A DNA stretch of 64,000 bases from Galeruca laticollis (lineage: Eukaryota > Arthropoda > Insecta > Coleoptera > Chrysomelidae). Where the stretch lies: positions 111,654,067 to 111,718,066 of the forward strand of contig OY998177.1 of the NCBI GenBank assembly GCA_963921935.1, written 5' to 3'. Every line of letters starts with the position of its first letter. The first letter of the stretch is position 1. Below are positions 9,642-21,171 of this stretch, in pieces. Position numbers and translations under genes: made by a program. The notes below the pieces were generated by a model. It searched no databases, was not told the origin of the DNA, and saw nothing but the letters and a program-made list of their open reading frames with translations.

Positions 9642-10796
9642 TTAATGTTTCTTATCACAAATATGTAATACTTCTAGATGTTTCACGTAGTGGGATTTAT
9701 CTGGTTGTTTGAATCTGTATGCTCGTAATTGTTCACTGTATCGAATTTCAAAATTTCTAAGGGTTTGACCAAAATATATAGCATTAAATCCTGGACATTC
9801 CAGTTTATATATGCCAGACTTCTTTAATAGGGATATTTTTAATTTTACATTTAACAATTTAGTACTAACGTTACTTTCTGTTTCAAAAGAAATTGTGGTA
9901 TTTGTTGCCAAAGATAAGATATCTTTGAAATATTATTAGAAATATTTCCTGCATATGTGATGGTTTTATAATTTTTTATTCCTTTAGTTTGCTTAGGAAA
10001 TATTAGTTGTAACGCCACTTTTTACTCTTTTTTATTAATTATTTTATTTATCATATGTAATGGATAACCGTTGGATGTTGCTATTGGTTTGATTGTATTA
10101 ATATCTCTATCAAAATTACATTTGTTCATAGGAATTTGAAATGTTCTATGTATCATTGAATTATATGCTGCTAGTTTATGTGATATGGGTTGATTGAAAC
10201 TATATGGAATAGTAACATCAGTGTGTGTTGTATTTCTGTAAATGGAATAATCAAGTACATTATTAACTTTTTGAATTTCTAAATCAAGAAAACTGATTCA
10301 GTTATTTTCTTCAACTTCTAATGTAAATTTAATTTTTGGGTGTAAATTATTAATATGGTTGAAAAATATATTAAGTTGTCGTTCACTACCTATAAAACAA
10401 GCTAATATGCCATCTACATATCTATACCAAAATAAAAAAAAATGATATATCATTTTCAAATATTTTTCTTCCTAAACTGTTCAAAAAGGTTTGCCAAAAT
10501 TGGTGATATAGGGCTTCCCATTGGTAAACCTTCATCTTAAATATATATCTTATTGTCCAACGTGAAATAATTCTGAATTATACATACATCAAATAAATTA
10601 AGTATATCTGAAATTATTCCTGGATTATTATTTTTATCTTCTAGAAATTATCTTACAAGTGTTAGACACTCTTTAGGATGCATTTTAGTGAACATATTGA
10701 TAATATCAAATGAAATGAGTCTTGAGTTATCTTGCAAGTTTAATGCTTTTATTTTTTTGATTATTTATATTGAATTTTCAAATGAATATTTGGATG
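9642..10796 (-). pseudogene. Penelope-like RT plus GIY-YIG pseudogene
   Basis: Reading leftwards, the RT blocks are SRLISFDIINMFTKM (about 10740-10690), EGLPMGSPISPILANLF (about 10530), the catalytic box YRYVDGILACF (about 10430; YVDG where YVDD is usual), FTLEVEENN and FLDLEIQ. The GIY-YIG endonuclease follows: SGIYKLECPGF and IYFGQTLRNFEIRYSEQ in the 89-residue frame at 9911-9642. Several in-frame stops and a frameshift lie between the two parts. The related copy at 56160-57030 has the same order on plus. In Penelope-like elements the endonuclease is thought to nick the target for primed reverse transcription. This copy is inactive. Confidence 0.75.
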
Positions 10797-11085
10797 TAAT
10801 TTCAATCAAAATCTCTATTTTTCAATAATTAAATATTTTAATTCTCCTTATTATAATAATTATTCATTTATTTATTACATTAATTGCCATAGTGGAAATT
10901 ACCAATTTTTGATATGGAACATTACGACAAATATTTTAATTGAAATACCAATTCGAAAAACTAGACCTTTATTTAAAATTAATAATAATTCATCAATTGT
11001 TTTTGCATCTCCTTCTTATATTTCCTACACATGAAATTTTGGATCATTACTAGGAATTTGCTTTATAATTCAAATTTTTACAGGT
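10797..11085 (+). pseudogene. Nuclear mitochondrial insertion (ND6 end and cytb start)
   Basis: 10797-10939 reads as the C-terminus of mitochondrial ND6 (SIIKYFNSP, then HLFITLIAIVEIT and YGTLRQIF before TAA), and 10945-11085 as the start of cytochrome b (PIRKTRPLFKI, then YISYTWNFGSLLGICFIIQ and FTGLL). Two Trp codons are TGA, as in the mitochondrial code, so it could not be translated this way in the nucleus. ND6 then cytb on one strand is the ancestral insect order. One frameshift lies in the ND6 part. It sits inside Penelope-like element 1. Confidence 0.85.
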
Positions 11086-11086
11086 T

Positions 11087-11213
11087 TATTGACATATATG
11101 AAGTAAATCACAAAGTAGGTCACTTCTTGGTCTAGCCAAAAATAACTACTAAACATCAGGTAGGCATCAAATGAAATGTAACTTCTGTCATTTTGACGAT
11201 GATATTGAAACAG
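11087..11213 (+). repeat. Right terminal repeat of Penelope-like element 1
   Basis: Inverse of the left repeat. Its hammerhead-like core is damaged: TGACGATGATATT runs straight into GAAAC, with the second strand of stem II lost. Confidence 0.8.
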
Positions 11214-11712
11214 AAACATCTAAGACAACAGACAAGAATATTAGAATTCGAAAGAGAAACCAGAAAGAAAAACCTTATAATTTATAGAATAAAAGAAAAC
11301 AGGAACAACCTCAATGAAAACTTTAGAAAAATAGTCAAATATATAGCGAAAAAATTAAAAATAGTAATAAATGAAGAAGATGACATTTTCGATGTGAAAA
11401 GAATGGGCGAGTCTATAGATTACAAAGAAAGACCAACAATGGTAGAATTGTATAGAGCGGCACTAAGAAATAATTGTTGCGAGATGCTAAGAAGCTTAAA
11501 AGTACGGAAATAGTTTTAATGAAGATTTCTCAACGCAGTTCCAAGAACAAAGAAAGATACTAAAAGAAGAAATGAACCAAGCAAGACAAAAGGGTCACAA
11601 AGCAAATATATATTTCAATAGACTATACGTAAATGGAGATCCATATACTGTGGAAACACTGAACTTAAAAAAATACTCCACTTTACCTAAAGACTCTACA
11701 CTAAGAATTTAA
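11214..11712 (+). pseudogene. Non-LTR ORF1/linker-like coiled-coil fragment
   Basis: Encodes ERETRKKNLIIYRIKENRNN, a predicted helix, then a DIFDVKRMGE block and RPTMVELYRAALRN. After a frameshift near 11512 it continues EQRKILKEEMNQARQKGHKA and LYVNGDPYT. This series of blocks occurs before the endonuclease in many insect CR1/RTE-type non-LTR elements and resembles an L1-ORF1 RNA-binding fold. It stops where jockey-like sequence starts near 11712, so two element fragments are probably joined here. Confidence 0.55.
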
Positions 11713-11739
11713 TACAGAGGAAGGCGAAATCACATCTCG

Positions 11740-13393
11740 AAGTGCAAGGACAGAAGATCTACACCCCTGAAGACAGAGCTGCCGCGTTCAAAAATAACCT
11801 ACAAACTGTCTTTACACTACCTGACAATCCAAGACTTCTCAGGGGCTTCGCCATCAAAACAGACCTCCTCACCCACAACATAGCTCAAAGCCCACACGTT
11901 CATATTCCACTTAATGAGGACTCTCCGCTTCTTACACCCTTCAGAATCGAAGGAGTTCAGCAGGCGTGCCGAGCGGGGAGAAACAGTGCAACTGGGCACG
12001 ACGGAGTCTCAAGACAGGCACTTAAAAATCTGTCAGTAGAGATTTTCCCTCCACTCTGCACCCTGTTGAACGCCTGATTGGCATACTCATACTTCCCTCG
12101 TTGTTGGAAATCAGCCAACATAGTTCTCATCCCCAAACCCGGCAAAGACCCTACCAAGCCTGAACCCTACCGCCCAATTTCAATAATCAGCGTCCTAGGT
12201 AAAATCTTTCAACGTTTGTTAAAAGAGAGAATCTGGGACTATTGTGCCGAAATTAATATCATTTCCGGCGTTTCAATTCGGAGTCAGGTCAGGCCACTCT
12301 TGTCAGAACGCCACCAGCAACTTTCAAACCATCGTCACCCGAGGCTTTAAACCAGCAACGCTGTTCAGCCTCCATTTTCATAGATGTTCAAAAAGCTTCC
12401 GATCAAGTCTAACATGCCGGACTAATGAGAAAGCTACTGATCATCCGATTGCCAAACCAAATCGTTAAATTATTATATTCCTACCTCACAGACCGATCGA
12501 TCAGCGTCAAACTTGGTTACAGCCTATTCGATGCATTTACACCCCAGACTGGCGTTCTGTAAAGCTCAATACTCGCTCCACTTATACATAATTTATATGT
12601 ATGATACACCAATACCACGACACTTCCAGGACAATATCCAACTATATGTGGACGACACCGCACCAAGAATTTCCGCCACTGACATTCGCTCTCTCAACAT
12701 TCGATCCCAAAATCTACTGACTACAATTTTCAAATTGTTGCAGGACATGTCAGGTGACTCTTAACACCCAAAAAACCCAAGCCATCGTGTTTTAACACCC
12801 TTCCGCCATGAGCGAACGACTTTTATCTACGAACTTCCGCCTCGTGGTCTGGGGAAAACAGCTCGAAATCCGTAGGGAAGTCGTTTATTTGTGAGTGAGA
12901 TTAACTCACACTCTCAACTTGATGGCCAACCTAAAAGACACACTAAATGAAGTCCGACCTCAAGTTAATCTTCTCAAGACGCTCGTCGGAAGGTTCGGAC
13001 GAACTCATCCAACCACCTCACTTCATAAGTATAAGACATATATCCGTCCTATAATCGACTATAGAGCAAACGTCTATTGCTCCCTTGCCGACCATCTAGT
13101 AAAAAATTCTGAGATACTGCCAATACCAGGCACCTTACTCACCCAACAACACCGTTTATGTTAATATCGACATCGAGCCCATTCCGTCCCGTCTGAACAA
13201 CTTATAAGCCCGATACGTTAGTCGCACTATCGAATCGGGCAACGAAATGTCGTGAAAACGCCCTCCTCACAACGTGGATCGCTAACAGACGGCCTCTTGG
13301 CAGAAATCCCAAGAGGAAGCTCTCGGTCTCTCCAAAACAGCTCAAGCCACGGCTTACGACGACCTCCCCGACGTATACATCGACTACCTAGAC
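11740..13393 (+). pseudogene. Jockey-like reverse transcriptase pseudogene
   Basis: RT blocks in order: GRNSATGHDGVSRQALKNL (about 11970), SANIVLIPKPGKDPTKPEPY (about 12110), RPISIISVLGKIFQRLLKER, FGVRSGHSCQNA (12270), then the catalytic box LYVDDTAPRIS (about 12640) and the thumb-side blocks TLVGRFGRTHPTTSLHKYKT (about 12990). The reading frame breaks at least six times by frameshift or stop. The C-terminus ends at the hAT insertion and resumes after it (DYLD, then QSPISIR and a stop at about 16022-16024), so the insertion point is exact to a few bases. Confidence 0.75.
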
Positions 13394-15993
13394 CAGTGGT
13401 CGCCAACCTCTCAATGTGTTAAGCTACTTTGTTAATTTTGGAATAACTAGCGAGCTACCCACACGGAAGCCACGTAACGCAACGTAAATAAAATAATCTA
13501 CAATTAATTTATCATTATATGTATTTACTTTACTATTTAACTGGTAATACATAATACGTAGGTACTAATAATAAACTAATAACAAAAGAACTAATTTTAC
13601 TAGTACGTACATGTTCATAGCTACATTCCTATCAACCAAACGAAGGTGTTTGAAAAATAAACACAAACTTTTATTCAGCCACAACGCCATGTCACGTGAG
13701 ATTTAAAAATAGTTAATAATAACAACAAAAAAGTAACGCACTATCAAGAACATAAACATTGAAAAATGAAAAAGCACGTTCAATGAGAAGGCTGACACTC
13801 AGACTCATCGATGATTTTTTTAATGTTTGCAGTATAATCTGATAGAGCCATTCGAATACAATTATCCAAATATTCATCTGTAAGTCGATTGCGATATGTG
13901 TTCTTAATAAACTTCATATTGGAAAAAGAAGATTAACACAAATAGGTTCCACTGAATAATGCTTTCAATTTCAAGGCACCACGGCATAGTACTGAATATT
14001 TGTCTTTACTCACAATAGGTCATATACATTTGGTACTTGAGACTAACGATTTTAAGGCCAAACCATTTTGAAACTCAATTACTTCCATTTCTGTTGCAGC
14101 GATGTCTTCACCAAAGTTCTGCATAACACAAGCTGCAAACTGTTGGTATCAATTTCCATAAAGGATGAAACAACAAACTGCGCTACTAAAGCCATTTCGT
14201 TGAAACCCTTGAAACGGTTTTTGAAGTTATTCTTCAGGGTAGAAACTATGTTTACATGATATTTGCTGTCGTAGGGTTCTAATGGATTTTGAGATATTGT
14301 TTCTGAAAGAATATGAAAATGCTTGGTATCGCTGTTAATTAGGTTTTGTTCCCAAAACTCCAGCTTTTTGATAAATGCTTTTATATCAGAAATAATTTCC
14401 GCTAGTTCTTTGTCTCTCCCCTGGAGCTGCAAATTGAGTTCGTTTAATTACTCTGTAATGTCCACGAGAAAACTAAAATCTCTAAGCCAGATTGAATTTT
14501 CTAGTTCCGGAGTCGGTTCATTGTGTTGTTTGGAAAATTGAACTATGCCAGATAGAACATCATTAAAACGTTTCAGCACCCGTCCTCTACATAACCATCG
14601 GACTTCAGAGTGAAGGAGTAGGTCCCCGTATTGACAGTCAACTTCATCGGCCAATGTATTGAATAATCTTCTTTGTAACGCTTGAGCTCTAATCTTGTTC
14701 ACAATTTTCACCACCAATTTCATAACGTTGTTTAGTTTCAGGAAATTTCCACATAATGCTTGCTGATGGATAATGCAGTGGTAACAGAGAAATTGTGGAA
14801 AAGTTTCATCTTTACGACATAACGCCACCAGACCCTTATCACAACCTACCATAGCTGGAGCGCCATCGGTTGTCAAGCCTATAATTTTCGATATTGGAAT
14901 TTTCTCGGAAGAAATAATATTTTTTAAATGAGGAAACAACTCCTGTCCAGTAGTGTGTCCTTTCAGTGGGATAAAATTCAAAAGATCTTCTTCAATCGTA
15001 AAATCAATAAAAACCATCCTGACGAACACGGCCATCTGGGCAGTGTCAACGACATCTGTCGACTCATCCAGTTGAAATGAAAAATAAACACAGTTATCTA
15101 AGTCAGTTCTTAACTGTAAAAAAATATCATTGCTCATTATTTCTACATGTCTCATCACTGTATTAGCAGAAAGTTGCATATATTTTATAGCTGAAACTAT
15201 CTCGTCTTTATTTCTAAAGTTGGCAAATAACGAATCAGCAGCTTCTAAAAACGCCTGTTCCATCATTTCCTCGTCGTTATAAGGTTTCTGTTTTTGTGCA
15301 ATTATCTGGGACACGGTACGATGTTTCAGTTGCAGCCTTATTTCTGTCGACTGTTCTTAAAAATATTGATTGTTGTCCAATTAACTGCTTCTTTAACTGT
15401 TTCAGTTTCTCCTTTCTAGCGGCAGAATGTAGTGGTAATGATTTTTGGAAATTAGGATATACAGTTTTATGATGTCTCTCAATATTTCCTTTTTTAGTAA
15501 CGGATATCGAAGTATTACATAACAAACACACATATATATCTGTAACTTCTGTAAAAAAGTATTGTTCTTCCTATTCCAAATGAAAGTGGTATGTCTTTAC
15601 CTTTTTACAACTGCTTGCCATAATATTATTTTTGTTATTCTCTACTAACCCAACCGCTGGACGTTGGTTACGCAGTCAGTTTTAAACTAAGCGCAATGTC
15701 GCCGCGCCCTGCGTATTTATCCCGTTCAATGCAATCCTGATCGTTCTCGAACACTAACGCGCTGGTCCGGCTGGTCGGTTCTAGCTTGATGGCGTCAACG
15801 GCAGATCGCTCACCGCAACGTTGCCGCTGTTTATGTTTAATATTATGACAATTAGATTTTTTTGTGGAATTTTCGGAAGCTTCTCTGATTTTTGCAGTTT
15901 TTTATTTTTTAAATTAAAATCGTTGTGAGAGCTACCAGAATTGCCTCCGCGAGCTACCGTTAGCTCCCGATCGACAGGTTGGCGACCACTGAG
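13394..15993 (-). mobile_element. hAT element inserted in jockey RT
   Basis: Termini CAGTGGTCGCCAACCT (13394) and the inverse AGGTTGGCGACCACTG (ending 15991) are hAT-type ends. Flanks ACCTAGAC (13386-13393) and TCCTAGAC (15994-16001) form an imperfect 8-bp target duplication if the right end includes the next AG. It carries one dead transposase on minus. Length is about 2.6 kb. Confidence 0.85.
13780..15621 (-). pseudogene. hAT transposase pseudogene (BED finger, ZBED/SCAND3-like)
   Basis: Starts at the 15621 ATG (MASSCKKVKTYHF). A BED-type zinc finger follows (VCLLCN then IERHHKTVYP). The catalytic core has the first acidic residue in FQLDESTD (residue 83 of the 288-residue frame at 15314), the second in GLTTDGAPAMVG (residue 150), then a CYHCIIHQQALCG block and EVRWLCRGRVLKRF. 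The C-terminal dimerisation region reads LTDEYLDNCIRMALSDYT near 13850 and ends SECQPSH. Lesions: TAG after FHLE near the start, a frameshift at about 15310-15290, an in-frame TAA at 14448-14450 and later frameshifts. The family resembles ZBED/GTF2IRD2-type hATs. Confidence 0.85.
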
Positions 15994-16024
15994 TCCTAGA
16001 CCAATCCCCAATTTCAATCCGATA

Positions 16025-16630
16025 ATCTGACATTGCAAATTCTCACACACATAATTTTCTATATCTTTCTCACACGAATTTTGTATCTAGAGTATCCAGA
16101 CAATTCCCTATCTTTAACATAATCAATAACTCTCACACATCTCACAAATTTCAATTAGTCAACACTTGACAAATCCATATCTCAATCGCCCCCACCCACC
16201 CGTCGGCGTTACAGGATTTCTGCGGTTTCCCTGTAGCATGGTGAATTTATTCGCTAGCCAAATAGACCGACGAATCAATCGTCGTAGGGAACAAATGCAG
16301 CGGCAGCTGTACCCGCTCATTTTCTTGATGATGATGATTACTTTCTCAAAAAATTTTAAAAACCAAAAAAAAAGAAACCGAGAATTCTTTTCCTCCGGAA
16401 CACTTTCTAGCGAAAAGCCCATCCAAAACCTCAATTCCACACCTCTTAATTTTCTTTTTAGCCACTTTCTCAAACTCTCCAGACACCTTCAACCAGCCCA
16501 ATTTTCAGCTAACCACCCAATACACCAGACTTAATATTCGAACGCGCACTACAACCCCCAAAATACCCCCAACCTAGCCCTGCAGAGGAAAACAATCCTA
16601 CATCACGGCAACCAACCAAAACAAACATTC
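16025..16630. other. Jockey 3' flank and C-rich sequence, no gene supported
   Basis: Begins after the jockey stop. CACACA-rich and locally C-rich, unlike its AT-rich surroundings; probably the 3' untranslated part of the jockey element and the 5' part of the next fragment. A 122-residue open frame (16166-16534) shows no family motif and is likely chance. Confidence 0.4.
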
Positions 16631-16639
16631 CAACTTGTA

Positions 16640-16852
16640 GTGAAACACATCTCAACACAAACTTTTTTCGAATTTCTCTCTCTCAAATCCTATAAAATAG
16701 AAAGAAATATAACATGCTCCATTTGCAGTTGTTTTGTACCAGAAACTCTTGAGCACATACTGCTGATCTGTCCAATGTTTAAACACCTAGGAAGTGATTT
16801 GATTGAACCTCAAGATCATTCGGACGATCTAGAACCATCGGCACGGGTCGCT
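16640..16852 (+). pseudogene. Non-LTR C-terminal CCHC fragment
   Basis: A 71-residue frame with ITCSICSCFVPETLEHILLI and CPMF, the C-x2-C...H...C block that closes the ORF2 of R1- and I-type elements after the RT (and RNase H). The upstream RT is absent. The frame ends at ARVA. Its strand agrees with the jockey piece, but jockey elements lack this block, so it is a different element. Confidence 0.6.
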
Positions 16853-19406
16853 TGACGTCGCATGAGAGTCATGCTGCGCATGTTTATGATAGATTTGGAT
16901 CATGGACACAAGTGTCACAACTTATCATCGCTTCCAGCTAACTTGTTCCGTAGGACATCTGGCAGAGGTATCTCTCTGTCATCATCTTGACGACGTAGCA
17001 AGCTATTACAATCCCCTACGACCAGGACGTTTATGTTGGGTACTAAAATTTGTACAATTTCACCTGTACTATCAAATAAAAATTCAAACTGCAGTTGGAA
17101 TGGGTAAAAAATCAATAATGTATGTTTTGTAAATAATATTTCAAAACTAATTAAGTTGTGATAAAAGTAGGATAATATTTGACTTGCGAGCTTATATGTT
17201 CATTGTTTTCACTTTTTAATTGTAGTGTAGTTTTTGAGTAAAGATATTTTTAAATTGTTTTGTAGGTGATTTGATAATGACAGGATTATGTCTAGACGTA
17301 CGTAGTCAATAAATATAAAAATTTATTTAAATAAACCTCCAGAGTTTGTTTAATTACCTTGTTACAAGAAATTTCCATATACATGTATATATACAGGGTG
17401 GTCAAGGAAAATTGATGAAATAGTCTGACTTCAATGAGTCAGGTTGACCTTTCTTAGTCTCAAGAAGAGAAATAAAATTTTAAAATAGTGAGAATTTAGT
17501 TTGATAAATTTAAATGGACAGTCTAGTATCCAAATGTTTGTCTTTATATATTTCTTATGTTTCGATTGCTGTATATTATCTATATTACTGTCTTGAAAAA
17601 GAATCGTGTTTCGAAAGCTTGACATAGTCCACACAATCTTCGCATAGTTTAATTGCTGGTCCCTGGCTGCATCCCCAATATTTAGGAGTTTTCTTATCGA
17701 TTTGGTCAGTCAAGAATATAATTCTTGTTTGTTGTTGAAGATTTTAATAATTACATGTAGGTGTGAGAAGCGTCGTTGTTGATTGAATTTTTTTTTTGGT
17801 TCCTATGAGATCTCGCCGGACAACAAACATTTGTCATTAGCTTTGTTTTTTTCCGCATTTCTAGGTTGGATCTACACTTAAACACTCCGTCTAACGGATG
17901 CTTGTTAGATATAATGAACTGTCATCTACGTTCTTTGTCAATGGAAAACGTTCACGGGATAGATGCAAACGACCACAACTAATAGGTCAGTTTTAATAAT
18001 GTTAGGTTGAAAGTCGGAGAAGTAAAAAATGTTTCCTATAATGTACGTTCACCACATGGCTATCTTCTATTAGGGTACATTTAACAATATTTTCTGAATG
18101 CTGCTTGCCAAGACAACCTTTCTTTTGCCGTCACGCAAATCATGTCTCTCTATTCTTCATTTGGAAAGTGATGATGCTTGTACATTTTCACTTAGAATAG
18201 AGAATGAGAGTAAACACTTTACGTAACAATAAAATTTCTCAAACTGTTCAATAAACATCTAAGTTTTACTACATGCGTTGTATCTGTCAACATTCCATGG
18301 CGTGCTTGTGTCCTAAGACATTAATGCTATGTATTATGTATCTAATACTAAAATTATTGTATTTTGACCTTCCTTTTACATTTAAATAGAACTTTTACAT
18401 TTATCATAGGTTGATTCAATAGCTAATTTAAAATAAAAATTAACAAATTTTGTTTTATTACTTTAAATTACTTTCTAATAGTAAAATCACATAAATGTAC
18501 TCTATTTTAAAACCAAATAAACTTTTTCAATAAACGAAGGGTTCCATACACTATTTTTACATTCAGTCGTCATAAAAGAGCCAATTAAATATTAATAATA
18601 ATTTTATGAATATCTATTTTTTGTAAATTTCATCAATTAGGGGAATATTGAACTTTGCAGTTGAATGAAACGACTACCATAGAGCGAATCAGTAAAATTC
18701 ATATTTAGTATAGTTACGATAAAAAGACGATGACGTTGCAAAACAAAATATTGTGATGTTGCCAAGCTGTAGTTTTTTCCTTTATTTAACGAAAACTAGA
18801 AAAGTCAATCTGATGTTAGATTGACAGTTCTTCTTTTTCATTGTTCCGTGCCTCGTAGGAATTTAGTCAAAAATATTTATTTAAAAATAAAAGGCTTGTA
18901 TGATAGGCTTAATTAATTTAATATGAATTATTATTAATGAAAAACCATGGATAAGTAACAAGAAACAGTAACCAACCATTCTAAATCCGAATTACCATTT
19001 ATTTATTTTACATTGAAGAGGGCTAAATGGAGGACTGTAGATCCTTAAACCTTATTCTTTGCTCTATAGAACCATCTTCAAGAGCACTGCAAGGGTATAC
19101 GCTAAAAGGAATCAATACAAGCTGTAATAATCTTCATGCAAATTTAAATATTGTTTTTTTTTATACAATATCTATTATATTTATTATAATAAAAATAGAA
19201 TGGAAAAGAAAAATATAGATACACAAAATAAAATTTTGTTACGAGATATAAAAATAAAAAAATCTCTCATTTTATCAGTATCATTTATGTAGAAATACTG
19301 TGGTCGTTGTTTTAATTTGTGTATTGTGAAATAACTGTACCTAATTAGTTGAATAATAGTTATTAGTGATTTTGAAAACCTGGAAATAGAGCAAAATATA
19401 GAAAAA
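16853..19406. other. No supported gene; possible transposon end near 17396
   Basis: AT-rich sequence without a recognisable protein on either strand. ACAGGGTGGTCAAGG at 17394-17408 after a TA run resembles the tip of a DNA transposon, but no matching inverse was found. A minus-strand stretch near 17600 (MRRLCGLCQAFETRFFF in one frame) looks non-random but belongs to no family I recognise. Confidence 0.35.
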
Positions 19407-21171
19407 ATAAACACAAGATTTCCAATACTCCACTACAAAATAATCACTATCTTCATCGTCACTGTCAAAATTAATAATAAGTAGAGGCACATCCTGTCTA
19501 TCAAATACTACTTCTCTATCTCACCCATCTTGTATAATTTTTTAAGTGTGCTCTACTATCTTTGACCAAATATCAGGAGTCACTTTTTCTAAAGACTTTT
19601 TCCATACACCTATTGCTTGTTCTGTTGAAGAACCATCAGTTCCCACATGATCTTTAGATAAATTTTTAGCTATGCCCCAAATATGTTCAATTGGGTTGAA
19701 CATACAGTGGTAAAGGGGAATTCGAAGCACTTTGTGAAGATATTTTTCAGATAGTATGTCAGCTTCATATACTGTTGGTGGTTTGTTCCTACAAAAATGC
19801 ATATATTGAAGCAAAATAAGTTATCTAAACAGTACCATAATATATTGAAACATATCTATATCAACTTACCGTTGTACTAAATTCAATAATTTGGTTTTGA
19901 GGAAAGTATTTCCAAAAGGAATATCATTTTGTATCAACCAGTTCTGTATATCAGCCTTTTTGGTAGCTATTGTTGGTACTCTATTGATCACTGTACTGTG
20001 ATGACTTGAATTATCAATTACAATTGTGGCAGGTTCTTCCAAGTTCACTAAAAGCTTGTATTCAAACCAATGCAAAAATTTTTCTTGGTTCATTCCACCG
20101 TGGTAATCATCATCTTGTTTTTTGGAAGCAAAAACCAGCCCTGCTCCAGGAATAAATCCAGAAGAGGAACCAGCATGCAATACTATATACCTACAATAAG
20201 GAAATAACAAATTACTACTAGGTTTCCTAGATAGACTGCATAGCTCAAAACAACTATTAATAATTATATAGATTTAAATAAAATAGTGAGGTTAGTAAAT
20301 ATTTGAAAATATTTTAAAATTTCAGGAATGTTAGTACATCATAAGTTAATTGCTAAATTTTATTATTCAATTACCTTGGACCACTAATTTTGGTTTTTTT
20401 CACTCTTCTATGATTAGAATCTTGCCAAGGACGTCCAACAGTACCGTCTTCAAATATCCAGGACTCATAAAAAAACACAAATTATATAAACCTTCCCTTT
20501 CTATCTTGACATATTCATGTAGAAAGTGTGCACGTTTTAATGCAATATGTGGCAACTTCATTAAACCACGACGAGGATCATCTTTTTGGTATTTGAATCC
20601 AATATTTTGCACTATCTTCCAGAGTAATTATAAACAATCATTAAAGAGTTCACGCTCCTGGAGTTTGTCTCTTAAATTTTTCAAGGATATGTGTTCCTCT
20701 GAAAAAAGATTGTGTTAGTTAACTGTGAATGAAATAAAACAGTATACATTTCGTATATAACATTTCGGAAAGCATTTTGACCAAAGTTATCAATTTCAAC
20801 AGTACGTGTTATGCGTTGTCTCTTTTTAGGTGGGCTTTTAGGCTGTTCACCTCTATTATGTTTGGCGGCAATACGGTTAACAGTGGTAACGCTAAGTTGT
20901 TAAGCTTCTGCAACTCTCTACAATATAATTACTCCAATTTATGAAAGAATAATATATTATCTAGTTTAATTAACCTAACCTAACATTAAAACCATTCAAT
21001 CATTTACATTTAAATATGTAACAATAATATTAATAATAGTGAATACAAATAGCGAATACTATTACTTACAACTCTTACAGCAGTAAGCGGGAGAAGCGGG
21101 CCCCCATTTCGGCATTCTCGTTCAAAATAGCTCAACATCTCTTGACATTTTCTGTTCAGCTGCTTCGGCAT
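19407..21171 (-). pseudogene. Intron-containing DDE transposase gene 1 (pseudogene)
   Basis: Five exons on minus, with GT-AG boundaries for most. Exon 1 21171-21070 (MPKQLNRKCQEML), exon 2 from 20917 to about 20740 (LSVTTVNRIAAKHNRG, a helix-turn-helix), exon 3 from about 20704 to 20375 (FKYQKDDPRRGLMKLPHIAL), exon 4 20190-19870 (YIVLHAGSSSGFIPGAG, DYHGGMNQEKFLHWF, ATIVIDNSSHHS) and exon 5 from 19788 (LRIPLYHCMFNPIEHIWG). Phases agree across introns 3 and 4; the exon 2/3 donor is unsure. It is an IS630/Tc1-related DDE_3-type transposase found in aphids and other insects. Lesions: TAA early in exon 2, a 1-nt loss in exon 3 where the first catalytic D reads Y (YESW), and TAA and TGA before an acidic C-terminal tail. 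The second D and final E remain. Confidence 0.75.

Larger units (their letters stand above)
9231..11213 (-). mobile_element. Penelope-like element 1 with inverted terminal repeats
   Basis: A degraded Penelope-like element on minus (reverse transcriptase followed by a GIY-YIG endonuclease). Inverted copies of about 130-150 bp bound it at 9231-9385 and 11087-11213, each with a hammerhead-like motif or its remains. A mitochondrial fragment lies between the RT and the right repeat. Penelope-like elements often carry truncated or inverted terminal repeats of this kind. Confidence 0.75.

Noticed and set aside
16166..16534. 122-residue plus frame and 104-residue minus frame at the same place
   Set aside because: Both arise in a C-rich non-coding stretch next to the jockey 3' end; no family motif on either strand.
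16915..17115. Minus frame with NVLVVGDCNSLL resembling an endonuclease VGDFN block
   Set aside because: A single short block with no flanking endonuclease motifs; not enough to call.
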